DNA of 64,000 bases from Herbaspirillum sp. ST 5-3 (GTDB taxonomy: Bacteria; Pseudomonadota; Gammaproteobacteria; Burkholderiales; Burkholderiaceae_D). Of this stretch, positions 16,417 through 24,974 are shown piece by piece. A program made the position numbers and the translations under genes. Where the stretch lies: assembly GCF_004804275.1 (NCBI RefSeq), contig NZ_STGI01000006.1, positions 248,001 to 312,000 on the forward strand, in the 5' to 3' direction. Numbering within the stretch: the first letter of the stretch is position 1; every line of letters starts with the position of its first letter. The notes under the pieces were generated by a model, which saw nothing but the letters and a program-made list of their open reading frames with translations, did not search any database and was not told the origin of the DNA.

Positions 16417-17577
16417 ATGAAGAAACAAGCCATCCTATCCGCAATTTTCTGCCTCGCACTGCTTCCGCATGCCGGCGCATGGGCGCAAAAGCACGAGCTG
16501 CGCGGCGCCGGATCGACCTTTGCCGCGGCCGCCTACACCTCGTGGGCGTTTCGCTACGCCAAGGAACGCAATACGACGGTGATGTACCACGCTAGTGGCT
16601 CGGGCGATGGCGTGCGGCAGATCGTGTCGCGCGACGTGGACTTCGGCGCCACCGACCATGCGCTCGGGCCCGAAGAACTCAAGCGTGCCGGGCTGCTGCA
16701 ATTTCCCACCCTGGTCGGCGGCGTCGTCCCCGTGTTCAACCTGCCCGGCGTCAAGGGCGGCCAGCTCAGGCTCACCGGCGCGGTGCTGGCCGCGATCTTC
16801 TCCGGTCGCATCGCGAACTGGGCCGAGCCCGACATCCAGGCGCTCAATCCGGACGTCAAACTGCCTAATCTGCGCATCAAGCGCATCGTGCGCGCCGAGG
16901 ATTCCGGCACCACCGCCTCTTTCGGCGACTACCTGAGCAAGGTGGACCAGAACTGGGCCACCCGCGTCGGCAGCGGCCTGCGCATCAACTGGCCGGGCAG
17001 CGTGGAAAGCATCAAGGGAAACGAGGGTGTCGCAGCCGCGGTCCTGGCAACGCCCGGCGCCATCGGCTATGTATCGGCCAACCAGGTCGCGCGTTCCCAT
17101 CTGGCCTATGCGCTCCTGCAGAACCGCAACCGGCAGTTCGTCGCCCCAACCGATGAAGCGCTCGCCGCCGCGGTCAAGTCCAGCATGGCGCCGCGCGACG
17201 AAAAACTCAGCTTCGTCGACATGCCCGGCCCCAACGTCTGGCCGATCACCGACGCGACCTACATCCTCATCGAACAACATCCGAAAAGCCCGGAGCGTGT
17301 CCGGGACGTGCTCCGCTTCTTCTACTGGGCCTTCCTGCGCGGAGACGAGATGGCAGCGGAGACGGGGTACGTGCCATTGCCTTCCACGGTGCAGGCCCGC
17401 GTGGTGGCGAGCTTTCGTGAAGTCCAGGACGCGCAGGGCAGATCGCTGGATTTCATGAGCGGTGCGGTACGGGACGGTATGACGGTGGCGGCAGTCACCG
17501 GCGATGTCGATGGCGCGACGCGCCGACGCATGACGCAGGCTTTGCAGCTGGCATCGGTGCAGGCGCGGCTGAGATAG
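16417..17577 (+). CDS. PstS-like phosphate-type substrate-binding protein
   Basis: A 386-residue periplasmic binding protein of the PstS type. A signal peptide (MKKQAILSAIFCLALLPHAG, cleavage near AWAQ) is followed by the family start LRGAGSTFAAAAY and anion-binding loop motifs: SGSGDGVRQI, VDFGATDHAL, GRIANWAEPDI, RAEDSGTTASF and TPGAIGYVS. AAGGGGA precedes the ATG. In canonical systems PstS feeds phosphate to PstCAB; here no transporter genes are adjacent, so it may serve a distant permease or a sensory role. The C-terminal 60 residues extend beyond the core fold and look helical, which is unusual. Confidence 0.88.
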   Translation: MKKQAILSAIFCLALLPHAGAWAQKHELRGAGSTFAAAAYTSWAFRYAKERNTTVMYHASGSGDGVRQIVSRDVDFGATDHALGPEELKRAGLLQFPTLVGGVVPVFNLPGVKGGQLRLTGAVLAAIFSGRIANWAEPDIQALNPDVKLPNLRIKRIVRAEDSGTTASFGDYLSKVDQNWATRVGSGLRINWPGSVESIKGNEGVAAAVLATPGAIGYVSANQVARSHLAYALLQNRNRQFVAPTDEALAAAVKSSMAPRDEKLSFVDMPGPNVWPITDATYILIEQHPKSPERVRDVLRFFYWAFLRGDEMAAETGYVPLPSTVQARVVASFREVQDAQGRSLDFMSGAVRDGMTVAAVTGDVDGATRRRMTQALQLASVQARLR

Positions 17578-17740
17578 CGCGGCTGCAAGCAAAGATGGGG
17601 CGAGGTAGTGCGAGGTGCGCGGGGGGCCGGCGAAGGTCGAGGCTGACCTCCCATCGGCATCGCGCCGATAATGCGCCTGATGGAACATGCCGGTTGCCCC
17701 CAATCACTGGCAGTCAACACTCGCTACCGGAGGCTCGAAA

Positions 17741-18613
17741 ATGACGAAGTTTTTGCCAGGGATTTTGGTCGGGGCGCCGTTTTTGGTGACAAGCATTTTC
17801 CTGGCTGATACTCAGCTACACAGCCAGAAGGAGCTCTCCCGCGCTATCGACGTATGTCGGCCTTATCGTTGCGTGAAGTACAAGGGTAGCGACGACCATT
17901 ATCACTATTTCCAGGAAACCGGAAAGTTCGGAGCGCTCGGGCCCTCGAATAAATTCAAGATTTCCAAAGACATTATCTCGATTCAACCCTCTGCCGTGGA
18001 TAGGTCCATGACTTACGACCAAAATAACGGCCTTTTTAAAATTATCGGGATAGGAAAACCGGAAGAAGTCATCAAAGCAGATTTCGTCGAACAATACACG
18101 CGGGAAGAGGAGAATTATCTGGAGGCAGTGAAGCAGCTCAATGGATATTCAAAATCGGACGCGAGCGAACACAAGCTTAGAGCGGTCCGTCAGGCCATGA
18201 TGGCTTCCTATTTCGCCAATCACCTGAACGAGGCAAGCACGTACGCACATGCGCTGATCGACGTGGTCAATGACAGGAGCACGTCATTTTTTTATCGCGG
18301 TGGCGTGGACCTCTATGCTGACAATGTCTACCGTGCCAACACGGTACTCGGATTGGTTGCGTTAAAAAGCGGCAATGTAGAACAGGCAAAAACACATTTA
18401 ATCGAGTCAGCGAAGGTTCCTGGATCGGCCGTCCTCAGTACCTTTGGTCCGAATACAGTGCTTGCACGCGCCTTGCTTTTGGCTGGCGAAAAACAAGCCG
18501 TGATTGAGTACCTGACCCTGTGCGAGAAATTTTGGAAAGTTGACACGTTAAGGGACTGGAAAAGCATGATCGAGAACGGTGAAACACCGCCTTTCAGTCA
18601 ATATCTTTACTAA
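17741..18613 (+). CDS. exported protein with tetratricopeptide-like helices, unknown function
   Basis: A 290-residue protein I do not recognise. The ATG at 17741 has GGAGG eight bases before it and gives a clear hydrophobic N-terminus (FLPGILVGAPFLVTSIFLAD), a signal peptide or anchor. Two cysteines follow (VCRPYRCVK), then a beta-type region, then from about residue 130 a helical part with TPR-like spacing (AMMASYFANHLNEASTYAHA; VLGLVALKSGNVEQAKTHL; LARALLLAGEKQAVIEYLTL). Codon use is less GC-rich than in its neighbours, suggesting transfer. Its stop codon is the left target-site copy of the inserted element that follows. Confidence 0.7.
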   Translation: MTKFLPGILVGAPFLVTSIFLADTQLHSQKELSRAIDVCRPYRCVKYKGSDDHYHYFQETGKFGALGPSNKFKISKDIISIQPSAVDRSMTYDQNNGLFKIIGIGKPEEVIKADFVEQYTREEENYLEAVKQLNGYSKSDASEHKLRAVRQAMMASYFANHLNEASTYAHALIDVVNDRSTSFFYRGGVDLYADNVYRANTVLGLVALKSGNVEQAKTHLIESAKVPGSAVLSTFGPNTVLARALLLAGEKQAVIEYLTLCEKFWKVDTLRDWKSMIENGETPPFSQYLY

Positions 18614-18875
18614 GAGCCTATCCCAGTAGGAAACAGCCCCGCGTTGGGGGCAAAAAGGTGCGCCAGCAAGGGCGAGGATGCGGCATAGTGATCTATGCAA
18701 AGACGAGCAACACAGCTGGCGTGCGTTTTTGCCCCCAACCCGGAGGGCCGCTACCCATTGGGGCACATGGCGGTGTTGCGAGTCCCTTGCGTGGATCACC
18801 ATGCAGCGGGCCTCGCGCCTTGCCCTGTGCCCCAATGGATATCGGCGTGGGGCTGTTTCCTACTGGGATAGGCTC
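18614..18875. mobile_element. 262-bp MITE-like element with 27-bp perfect terminal inverted repeats and TAA target duplication
   Basis: The ends are perfect inverted repeats of 27 bases, beginning GAGCCTATCCCAGTAGGAAA at 18614-18640 with its complement at 18849-18875. TAA flanks both sides (18611-18613 and 18876-18878), as made by IS5-family elements with a 3-bp TNA target. Inside are two further inverted repeats, about 18643-18667 with 18718-18742 and a CCATTGGGGCACA pair, so the whole can fold into nested hairpins. No transposase is encoded. It sits exactly in the stop codons of two convergent genes and leaves both proteins unchanged. Confidence 0.85.
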
Positions 18876-20128
18876 TAACGCCCTTCAAGCCATGCGGCCA
18901 TCCCAAGCCCCGCAGCATGGCCGCTGGCAAAGCAGCCGGTCAGCAGATAGCCGCCCGTTGGCGCTTCCCAGTCGAGCATTTCGCCGGCACAGAACACCCC
19001 CGGCAACGCGCGCAGCATCAAGTGCGCATCGAGCGCCTCGAAGGCCACGCCGCCCGCGCTGCTGATCGCCTCGTCGATCGGACGCGGCGCCACCAGCTTG
19101 AGCGGCAGCGATTTGATCGCCTGCGCCAGGCGTTGCGGGTCCGCGTACTCTTCTTTCGACGCCAGTTCGCGCAGCAGTCCGGCCTTCACGCCGCGCAAGC
19201 CGACCCGGCTTTGCAGGTGTGAAGCCATCGAGCGCGAACCGCGCGGATGCGCGACCTCGTCGATCACGCGCTGCAGGCTCTTGCCCGGCACCAGGTCGAG
19301 CGTCAGCGTCGCTTCGCCGTGCACGGCGATCGCATCGCGCAGATGCGACGACAGCGCATAGACCAGGCTGCCCTCGATGCCGCTTGCGCTGATGACGAAT
19401 TCACCCTGGCGCGTGTGCGTCTGTCCATCCGCGCCAACCACGCTGGCAACCACCGACTTCACCGGCTCGCCGGCAAAGCGCGTGCGGAAATGTTCGATCC
19501 ACGGTGTATCGAAACCGCAATTGGCCGGCTGCAGCGGCTTGACCGTCACATCCTGCGCCGTGAGCAAGGGCACCCACGCGCCATCGGAGCCGAGACGCGC
19601 CCAGCTTGCGCCGCCGAGCGCAAGCAGAACCGCATCCGCATGCACGCGTTGCTCGCCGTCGGGCGTCGCGAAGCGCAGATTGCCGTCCGCAGGCTTGCCC
19701 TCCCAACCTTGCCAGCGATGCCGCATGTGAAAGCGCACGCCGGCGTCGCGCAGGCGATGCAGCCACGCGCGCAGCAGCGGCGCGGCCTTCATGTCGGTCG
19801 GAAAGACGCGGCCCGAGGTGCCGACGAAGGTCTCGATGCCGAGCCCGTGACTCCATGCGCGCAGCGCCTGCGGGCCGAAGGCATCGAGCAGCGGCGCCAT
19901 CTGTTCACGCCGCGCACCGTAACGGCCGAGGAAGGACTCGATCGGCTCGGAATGCGTGATGTTCATGCCACCCTTGCCCGCCAACAGGAATTTGCGTCCG
20001 ACCGATGGCATGGCGTCGAAGACCTCGACCTGCAAATTGCGCCCGCTCAGTACCTCGGCCGCCATCAGGCCGGCCGGGCCGCCGCCGATGATGACTACGC
20101 TTTTTATGGGATTGCTTTTCGTGTGCAT
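18875..20128 (-). CDS. YhiN/HI0933-type FAD-dependent flavoprotein
   Basis: A 417-residue NAD(P)/FAD-dependent oxidoreductase of the BaiN/HI0933 family (TIGR03862-like subgroup). The dinucleotide fold is plain at the N-terminus (VVIIGGGPAGLMAAE), followed by GRKFLLAGKGGMNITHSEP, the family signature, and a C-terminal FAD motif (GVFCAGEMLDWEAPTGGYLL). The family is widespread and poorly characterised; some members reduce carbon-carbon double bonds. ATG 20128 is chosen because it places the FAD motif near residue 10; longer starts at 20137 or 20161 are possible, and none has a good ribosome site. The 5' end is repeated at 22713-22781. Confidence 0.88.
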   Translation of the reverse strand: MHTKSNPIKSVVIIGGGPAGLMAAEVLSGRNLQVEVFDAMPSVGRKFLLAGKGGMNITHSEPIESFLGRYGARREQMAPLLDAFGPQALRAWSHGLGIETFVGTSGRVFPTDMKAAPLLRAWLHRLRDAGVRFHMRHRWQGWEGKPADGNLRFATPDGEQRVHADAVLLALGGASWARLGSDGAWVPLLTAQDVTVKPLQPANCGFDTPWIEHFRTRFAGEPVKSVVASVVGADGQTHTRQGEFVISASGIEGSLVYALSSHLRDAIAVHGEATLTLDLVPGKSLQRVIDEVAHPRGSRSMASHLQSRVGLRGVKAGLLRELASKEEYADPQRLAQAIKSLPLKLVAPRPIDEAISSAGGVAFEALDAHLMLRALPGVFCAGEMLDWEAPTGGYLLTGCFASGHAAGLGMAAWLEGR

Positions 20129-20175
20129 GGACGACATTATCCGGGGTTTCGGCGTGGCCATCACAAGGAAACGGC
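20107..20175. repeat. 69-bp direct repeat, copy A (5' end of the flavoprotein gene)
   Basis: This stretch covers the start region of the flavoprotein gene. It matches 22713-22781 in the same orientation without gaps, 62 of 69 bases identical. Confidence 0.85.
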
Positions 20176-20288
20176 GCAGAAGATGCCACAATTCCGCACG
20201 ATGGCATTCTTGCAATTTTTTGCGATTCGCTTGTGCCATCTATTTGCCGGCGGCACCGCCCAACAAGAAATGAAATCAGGGAGAACGA

Positions 20289-21536
20289 ATGGCCGAGGCC
20301 ACGATTGAAGGACGTGCGGCTTCGCAGCCGCTGCGCTTACAGGATGACGAGCCCCCTCAGCGCACCGCTGCGGTGGCGGTGGGCGTGAAACCGGCCGCAC
20401 CGGCCGAACAGGATTTCAGCGCTCCGCAGCGCTTCGAGTTCACCGGCACCGGTTCCGAATATTTCCGCATCTGGGTGGTGAACCTGCTGCTGACCATCCT
20501 GACGCTTGGTGTCTATTCCGCCTGGGCCAAGGTAAGGCGGCTGCAATACTTCTATCGCAATACCCGCGTCGCCGGCACGATTTTCGACTATCACGGCGAT
20601 CCGAAGGCGATCCTCAAGGGGCGCATCCTGGCACTCGTGCTGATCGCCGCTTACCAGATTTCTTTCGACATCTCGGTCGTGGCTGCCGTCATCGTCGCGC
20701 TCATCCTCGCCGGCATCACACCGTGGCTGCTGGCGCGCGCATTCCGCTTCAAGATGGCTAACTCAAGTTATCGCGGTCTGCGATTCCATTTCCGCGGCAC
20801 GGTCGGCGAGGCGTACCGGATGCTGATCCTGTTCCCGGTCGTGCTCGCATTCATCGGCTTGTTCATCTGGAGCATTGTGGTGTCCTACTCGCACAATCCC
20901 GGAATCGGCGTGATTCTGCTGACGACACTGCTGCCGCTCATCGCACTCGGCGTCACGGTGCCGCTGGCGCACTACTGCCTGAAGCGCTATCAGCACGACA
21001 ATGCCGATTATGGGCGCACGCCGTTTTACTTCCATGCGCGCGCGTCCGCATTTTTCAAAGTCTACGGCAAGGCGGTCGGCTTCTTCTTTCTCGGCGCGAT
21101 TCCGGCAGCGGTGTTCGGCTTCCTGACCGCCGGCGTGTTCGCGTTTCTGCAGAAGACGATTTTCGGCTGGCTGTTCGCGCTGGTGTATGGCCTGCTGAAC
21201 GCATACGCTTTCTACCTGTTCGTGCGGCCCTATCTGGAAAGCCGCATCCAGAACCTGGTCTGGAACAACACCGAACTCGGCATGCACCGTTTCGAAAGCG
21301 CCGCCAGAGCGCGCTCCCTGTTGTGGATACATGCATCGAACCTGGCCTTGATCACGCTGACCTGCGGCTTGTACAAGCCCTTCGCCGCCGTGCGGCTGGC
21401 GAAGTACCGCATCGAAAGCATGACCCTGGTGCCGTCCGGCGATCTGAACGAATTCCTGGCCGACCATTGCAACGACCACGCCGGCGCGATCGGACAGGAA
21501 GCCGGCGACTTGTTCGATATCGATATCGCCCTATGA
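20289..21536 (+). CDS. DUF898 (YjgN) family membrane protein
   Basis: A 415-residue inner-membrane protein of the DUF898/YjgN family, function unknown. After a polar N-terminus (about 1-45) come the family hallmarks: RFEFTGTGSEYFRIWVVNLL, LGVYSAWAKVRRLQYFYRNT, later the second half with GLYKPFAAVRLAKYRIES. About eight transmembrane helices are visible. The stop codon overlaps the start of the M48 peptidase (ATGA), a translationally coupled pair that recurs in proteobacteria and implies that the two act together, perhaps in membrane protein quality control; that role is inference. Confidence 0.9.
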   Translation: MAEATIEGRAASQPLRLQDDEPPQRTAAVAVGVKPAAPAEQDFSAPQRFEFTGTGSEYFRIWVVNLLLTILTLGVYSAWAKVRRLQYFYRNTRVAGTIFDYHGDPKAILKGRILALVLIAAYQISFDISVVAAVIVALILAGITPWLLARAFRFKMANSSYRGLRFHFRGTVGEAYRMLILFPVVLAFIGLFIWSIVVSYSHNPGIGVILLTTLLPLIALGVTVPLAHYCLKRYQHDNADYGRTPFYFHARASAFFKVYGKAVGFFFLGAIPAAVFGFLTAGVFAFLQKTIFGWLFALVYGLLNAYAFYLFVRPYLESRIQNLVWNNTELGMHRFESAARARSLLWIHASNLALITLTCGLYKPFAAVRLAKYRIESMTLVPSGDLNEFLADHCNDHAGAIGQEAGDLFDIDIAL

Positions 21537-22579
21537 TTACTGCGACCTATTTTGACGGTCAAAGCGCGCGCTCCCAGCCGGTGACCCTGCTGATCCACAA
21601 GCGCATCGTCGCCATCGACGGCTACGGCGTGCGGCGCAGCTACCGGCTATCCAAGCTGGACGTATCGGAGCGGCTGGACCATGCGCCGCGCATCCTGCGC
21701 CTGCCGGACGGCGGATTCATCCACAGCAGCGATCCGGGCCTCGACCGGCTGCTGCGCAAGAACGGTTATCGCGAACCCCGCGTGGTGCATTGGCAGATGC
21801 AGTGGCCACGGTCCTTGCTCGCGCTCGTGTCGCTGCTGGCCGTACTGATCGCCGGTTATCAATGGGGCCTGCCATGGGCGGCGGACACGCTCGCGCAGCA
21901 GTTGCCGGAAGCAATCGGGCAACGCATCGGCGACGAGCAGCTGACGATGATCGACGGTCGCTTCATGGAGCCGTCGCGTCTTGCGCCAGAGGAGCAGGAA
22001 CGCCTGCGGCAGCTGTTCGCGCAACTGAAGCAGCCACGCGGCGAGAAGACCGCATACCGGATCGAATTCCGCCGCAGCAAGATGAGCCCGAATGCCTTCG
22101 CATTGCCCAATGGCGTGATCATCATGACCGATGAGATGGTGACGTTCGCGCACAACGACCATGCGGTGCTGGGCGTACTCGGACATGAACTCGGCCATGT
22201 GCAGCGCCGGCACTCGCTGCGGCACATGATGCAGGCGGCGGGCATGGGCGTCGTCATTCATCTGCTGATCGGCGACGTCTCCAGCGTGCTGGCGGCCGCA
22301 CCGGCCTTCCTGCTCGACCAGAAGTATTCACGCGACTTCGAGCGCGAGGCGGACGGCTATGCGATTGACATGATGCGCGAGAATCACATTCCGCTATCAC
22401 CAATGGCGGACCTGTTCGAGAAGCTGGGTGCGGCGCATGAGCACGATCATGGGGAGGATGAGGTGCCGAAGCGGCGAGGTCAGCGCAAGACCCGGCGCGA
22501 CAGGCCGCTGGACTATCTGAGCTCCCACCCGAGCGACGAGGAACGGATCGGCCGGCTTCGCGCGGCGGATGGTAAGTAG
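21533..22579 (+). CDS. M48-family zinc metalloprotease
   Basis: A 348-residue membrane-associated metalloprotease. The zinc site HELGH is at about residues 217-221 with the third ligand in the YSRDFEREADGYAID segment near residue 272. One hydrophobic anchor near residue 90 (LLALVSLLAVLIAGYQWG) places the protease domain most likely in the periplasm. The N-terminal 80 residues form a separate small domain (TYFDGQSARSQPVTL) typical of the DUF898-linked subgroup. Start ATG 21533 overlaps the DUF898 stop. Related enzymes (HtpX, BepA/YfgC, LoiP) degrade damaged membrane or outer-membrane proteins. Confidence 0.92.
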   Translation: MITATYFDGQSARSQPVTLLIHKRIVAIDGYGVRRSYRLSKLDVSERLDHAPRILRLPDGGFIHSSDPGLDRLLRKNGYREPRVVHWQMQWPRSLLALVSLLAVLIAGYQWGLPWAADTLAQQLPEAIGQRIGDEQLTMIDGRFMEPSRLAPEEQERLRQLFAQLKQPRGEKTAYRIEFRRSKMSPNAFALPNGVIIMTDEMVTFAHNDHAVLGVLGHELGHVQRRHSLRHMMQAAGMGVVIHLLIGDVSSVLAAAPAFLLDQKYSRDFEREADGYAIDMMRENHIPLSPMADLFEKLGAAHEHDHGEDEVPKRRGQRKTRRDRPLDYLSSHPSDEERIGRLRAADGK

Positions 22580-22638
22580 CTACAGCGTCACCGGCTTGAT
22601 GAACAACGGGTTGCGCGTGGAGCTAACGACAGCGAACA

Positions 22639-22699
22639 AGAACCGGGGTTAGGTCTTGCTACCTCGTATCTGCTTGATTGCGGGACCTGCCCCTGTTCT
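22639..22699. repeat. REP-like imperfect inverted repeat
   Basis: AGAACCGGGGTTAGGTCTTG and the imperfect complement GCGGGACCTGCCCCTGTTCT are separated by about 20 bases. Such pairs resemble dispersed repetitive palindromes. No T-run follows. Confidence 0.4.
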
Positions 22700-22712
22700 C
22701 TTGCGATTTTCG

Positions 22713-22781
22713 TGGGATTGGTTTGCTTGTGCATGGGCGACATTATCCGGGGTTTCGGGGTGGCCATCACAAGGGAATGGC
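22713..22781. pseudogene. 69-bp direct repeat, copy B: remnant of a flavoprotein 5' end
   Basis: It matches 20107-20175 at 62 of 69 positions. On the minus strand the frame reads MATPKPRIMSPMHKQTNP, close to the flavoprotein's extended N-terminus, then loses all similarity before the FAD motif. It is either a truncated gene copy or a mobilised promoter segment. Confidence 0.6.
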
Positions 22782-23447
22782 ATGATCGCCATCCTGGCTG
22801 AATTCAACGCCATTTTTTTCCGCCGAATGGCGTGAAGGTATGGATCATGCTGGAAGAGTCGGCCTGCAGAAAAAACGAAAATGGTGGCGGCATGTGTTCA
22901 ACACGGTGCGCAGGGCGCCCCCTTGCTGAACATGTGTTTGATCTCGTCTGTAACTTTGGTTTATATCGAGTCTGACCAGTCTGACCCCATATATACCCAC
23001 GTTAGGGGAAGGTCAGAGCCTATATACACTCCCGCTGCGGGAGGTGTAAGACAAACTCTTCCCATACGGTCGGGATGGTTCGATACGCCGGTAAGAGGTC
23101 TAATGCCGGAACTGATCAGTGAGCAGCATATCGGTTTGACCGGCTGCATCTGAATCGGCACGGAGTCGGGCGGCGACTTTCAACACTGTCAGGTGGCCTT
23201 TTAGCGGGCCAGGTGTAAAGCATGTACGCTGCTAACCTAGAAAAGGCGTTCGAGGAAAAAGCGAGACCGGTGCTTACGCAGAAATCTCGCAAATGCCTTG
23301 AAGCGGACCGAGCGTTCGTAGAAGCACAGACAGGTATTTCACCTCGCCAGTATCTGGGCACCTAGATTCCGACGCGTGGTTTATTCATCTACACTAGATG
23401 ATCCCACGACAATATTTGTGCAGAGACGAACAACGTCAAAGGGAATC

Positions 23448-24944
23448 ATGGCAAAAACATTACTGGTGCCGGTCAAGGATCTTAGCCTCGATTTGCATAA
23501 TTTTCGAACGGTTCCACAAAAAAACGAAGTCGATGCTGTTAAAGCAATGATCTCAATTAGTCCGGATCACTTCTGGGCTCTAATGGAGAGCTTGCTTGAT
23601 GACGGATATCTTCCGACAGAAAACATTCTGGCGATCGAAGACAAATCTGGTGGTAAACACGTCAAGGAAGGGAACCGTCGTGTCGCATCTTTGAAGATTA
23701 TTCTAGGTGTTATCGATGCGAAGCCGCTAGATCTTCCACAACAATTGATTGAGCGAATTGCTACCTTGGCTCCGCAATGGATTCAAGAAAACTCGTCTGT
23801 CCCTTGCACACTGTACAAGCTGAGCGATGCAGATCTCGTTGATCGGATTATTACGCGTACCCATGGTAAAGGGACAAAAGCCGGTCGCGACGATTGGGAG
23901 ACCGTTGCCCGAGCTCGCCACAACCGCGATAAGAATGGGGCATCGGAAGTAGCATTGGATCTATTGGAGAAGTATTTGGCGACAGGAACGAACTTGACCG
24001 AGGAGCAACGAGCTCGTTGGGCTGGAAAGTATGTTTTGTCGGTTCTTGATGAAGCGATCAAGAAGACTGCGCAAAGGTTCGGGGCCGCAACAAGTCCGGA
24101 ACTCGTTCGCCTTTATCCATTGATTCCGCACAGAAAGTGCCTTGATGAAATGATCTACGCGATTGGGATGGAGACGTTGACGTTTACCGCAATTCGCGAC
24201 AGTCCTGATCTAGCGCTTAGATTTGGTGTGCCGGCACCAGCATCAGCAGCGGGAACCACTACAAATTCCAGGCAAGGAACGCAAGCCGGCGGTTCAAACT
24301 CGTCTGGCGCAAACACGGGGAACAGTTCTGGCGGAACAAATGCCAGCGCGACCAAGCCAAGCAGTCAAACGAATGCTTCCGGTGGAGGGCCGTCCAATTC
24401 TGGTGGTGCTGGTGGAGGGGCGGCGGGTGCAAATGGCGGCACTTCAAGCGGAGGAAAAACTGCGGCGACAGCGACGAATGATGAGCGGACGGTGCGGCGT
24501 TCGCTGCGGGCACTTACGCTCTTTGGCCAAAATCGGTCCAAGCTGGTAACGTTACGACAGGAAGCACTGAAGCTGAAAATAAAAGATAATCCGATCGCGT
24601 TTTGTTTCCTCTTGCGTAGCATGTTTGAAATTTCTGCAAAGGCCTATTGCGATGACCATGCGACCGTTGCAGGGGCACCCACGGCCCGTAAGGCCGATGG
24701 AACAGACAGGAACTTGGCGGATGTCTTGAAAGACATCATCACTCATCTTACACAAAATAAGAAGGATACTCAGATGGTCCGAGTGCTGCATGGCCCAGGG
24801 ACCGAAATCTTGAGGCATGAGGGGATTCTGTCGATCACTTCGATGAATCAGCTTGTCCATAGCCCCACGTTTACGATCCAAGCGGGTGACATCCCAACCT
24901 TGTTCGCGAATATTTTCCCTCTGCTTGATCACATGAACAAATGA
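23448..24944 (+). CDS. ParB/Srx-like domain protein with a disordered linker and helical C-terminal domain
   Basis: A 498-residue protein. Residues 1-100 look like a ParB/sulfiredoxin-like nucleotide-binding domain (LVPVKDLSLDLHNFR, then KEGNRRVASLKIIL, matching the ExxRR-type box). A helical middle domain (100-265) is followed by a Gly/Ser/Thr/Asn-rich linker of about 85 residues (roughly 268-350) and a helical C-terminal domain with FLLRSMFEISAKAYCDDH and NQLVHSPTF, the R...H spacing being HEPN-like. ATG 23448 has AAAGGGA upstream. Base composition is lower in GC than the core genome. It is probably co-transcribed with the methyltransferase 30 bases downstream; a DNA-related or defence role is inferred. 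Confidence 0.7.
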   Translation: MAKTLLVPVKDLSLDLHNFRTVPQKNEVDAVKAMISISPDHFWALMESLLDDGYLPTENILAIEDKSGGKHVKEGNRRVASLKIILGVIDAKPLDLPQQLIERIATLAPQWIQENSSVPCTLYKLSDADLVDRIITRTHGKGTKAGRDDWETVARARHNRDKNGASEVALDLLEKYLATGTNLTEEQRARWAGKYVLSVLDEAIKKTAQRFGAATSPELVRLYPLIPHRKCLDEMIYAIGMETLTFTAIRDSPDLALRFGVPAPASAAGTTTNSRQGTQAGGSNSSGANTGNSSGGTNASATKPSSQTNASGGGPSNSGGAGGGAAGANGGTSSGGKTAATATNDERTVRRSLRALTLFGQNRSKLVTLRQEALKLKIKDNPIAFCFLLRSMFEISAKAYCDDHATVAGAPTARKADGTDRNLADVLKDIITHLTQNKKDTQMVRVLHGPGTEILRHEGILSITSMNQLVHSPTFTIQAGDIPTLFANIFPLLDHMNK

Positions 24945-24974
24945 TAGTGACCTCTCCCCTGCATAAGGCAAGCT

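Larger units (their letters stand above)
22580..23447. other. gene-free region at the left edge of the accessory island
   Basis: About 870 bases without a supportable gene. It contains a REP-like imperfect hairpin (22639-22699), the remnant of a flavoprotein 5' end (22713-22781), an AT-richer part from about 22960 with a short palindrome TACACTCCCGC/GCGGGAGGTGTA (23025-23048), and the promoter region of the ParB-like gene. Base composition falls here from the window average, marking the island boundary. Confidence 0.6.
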
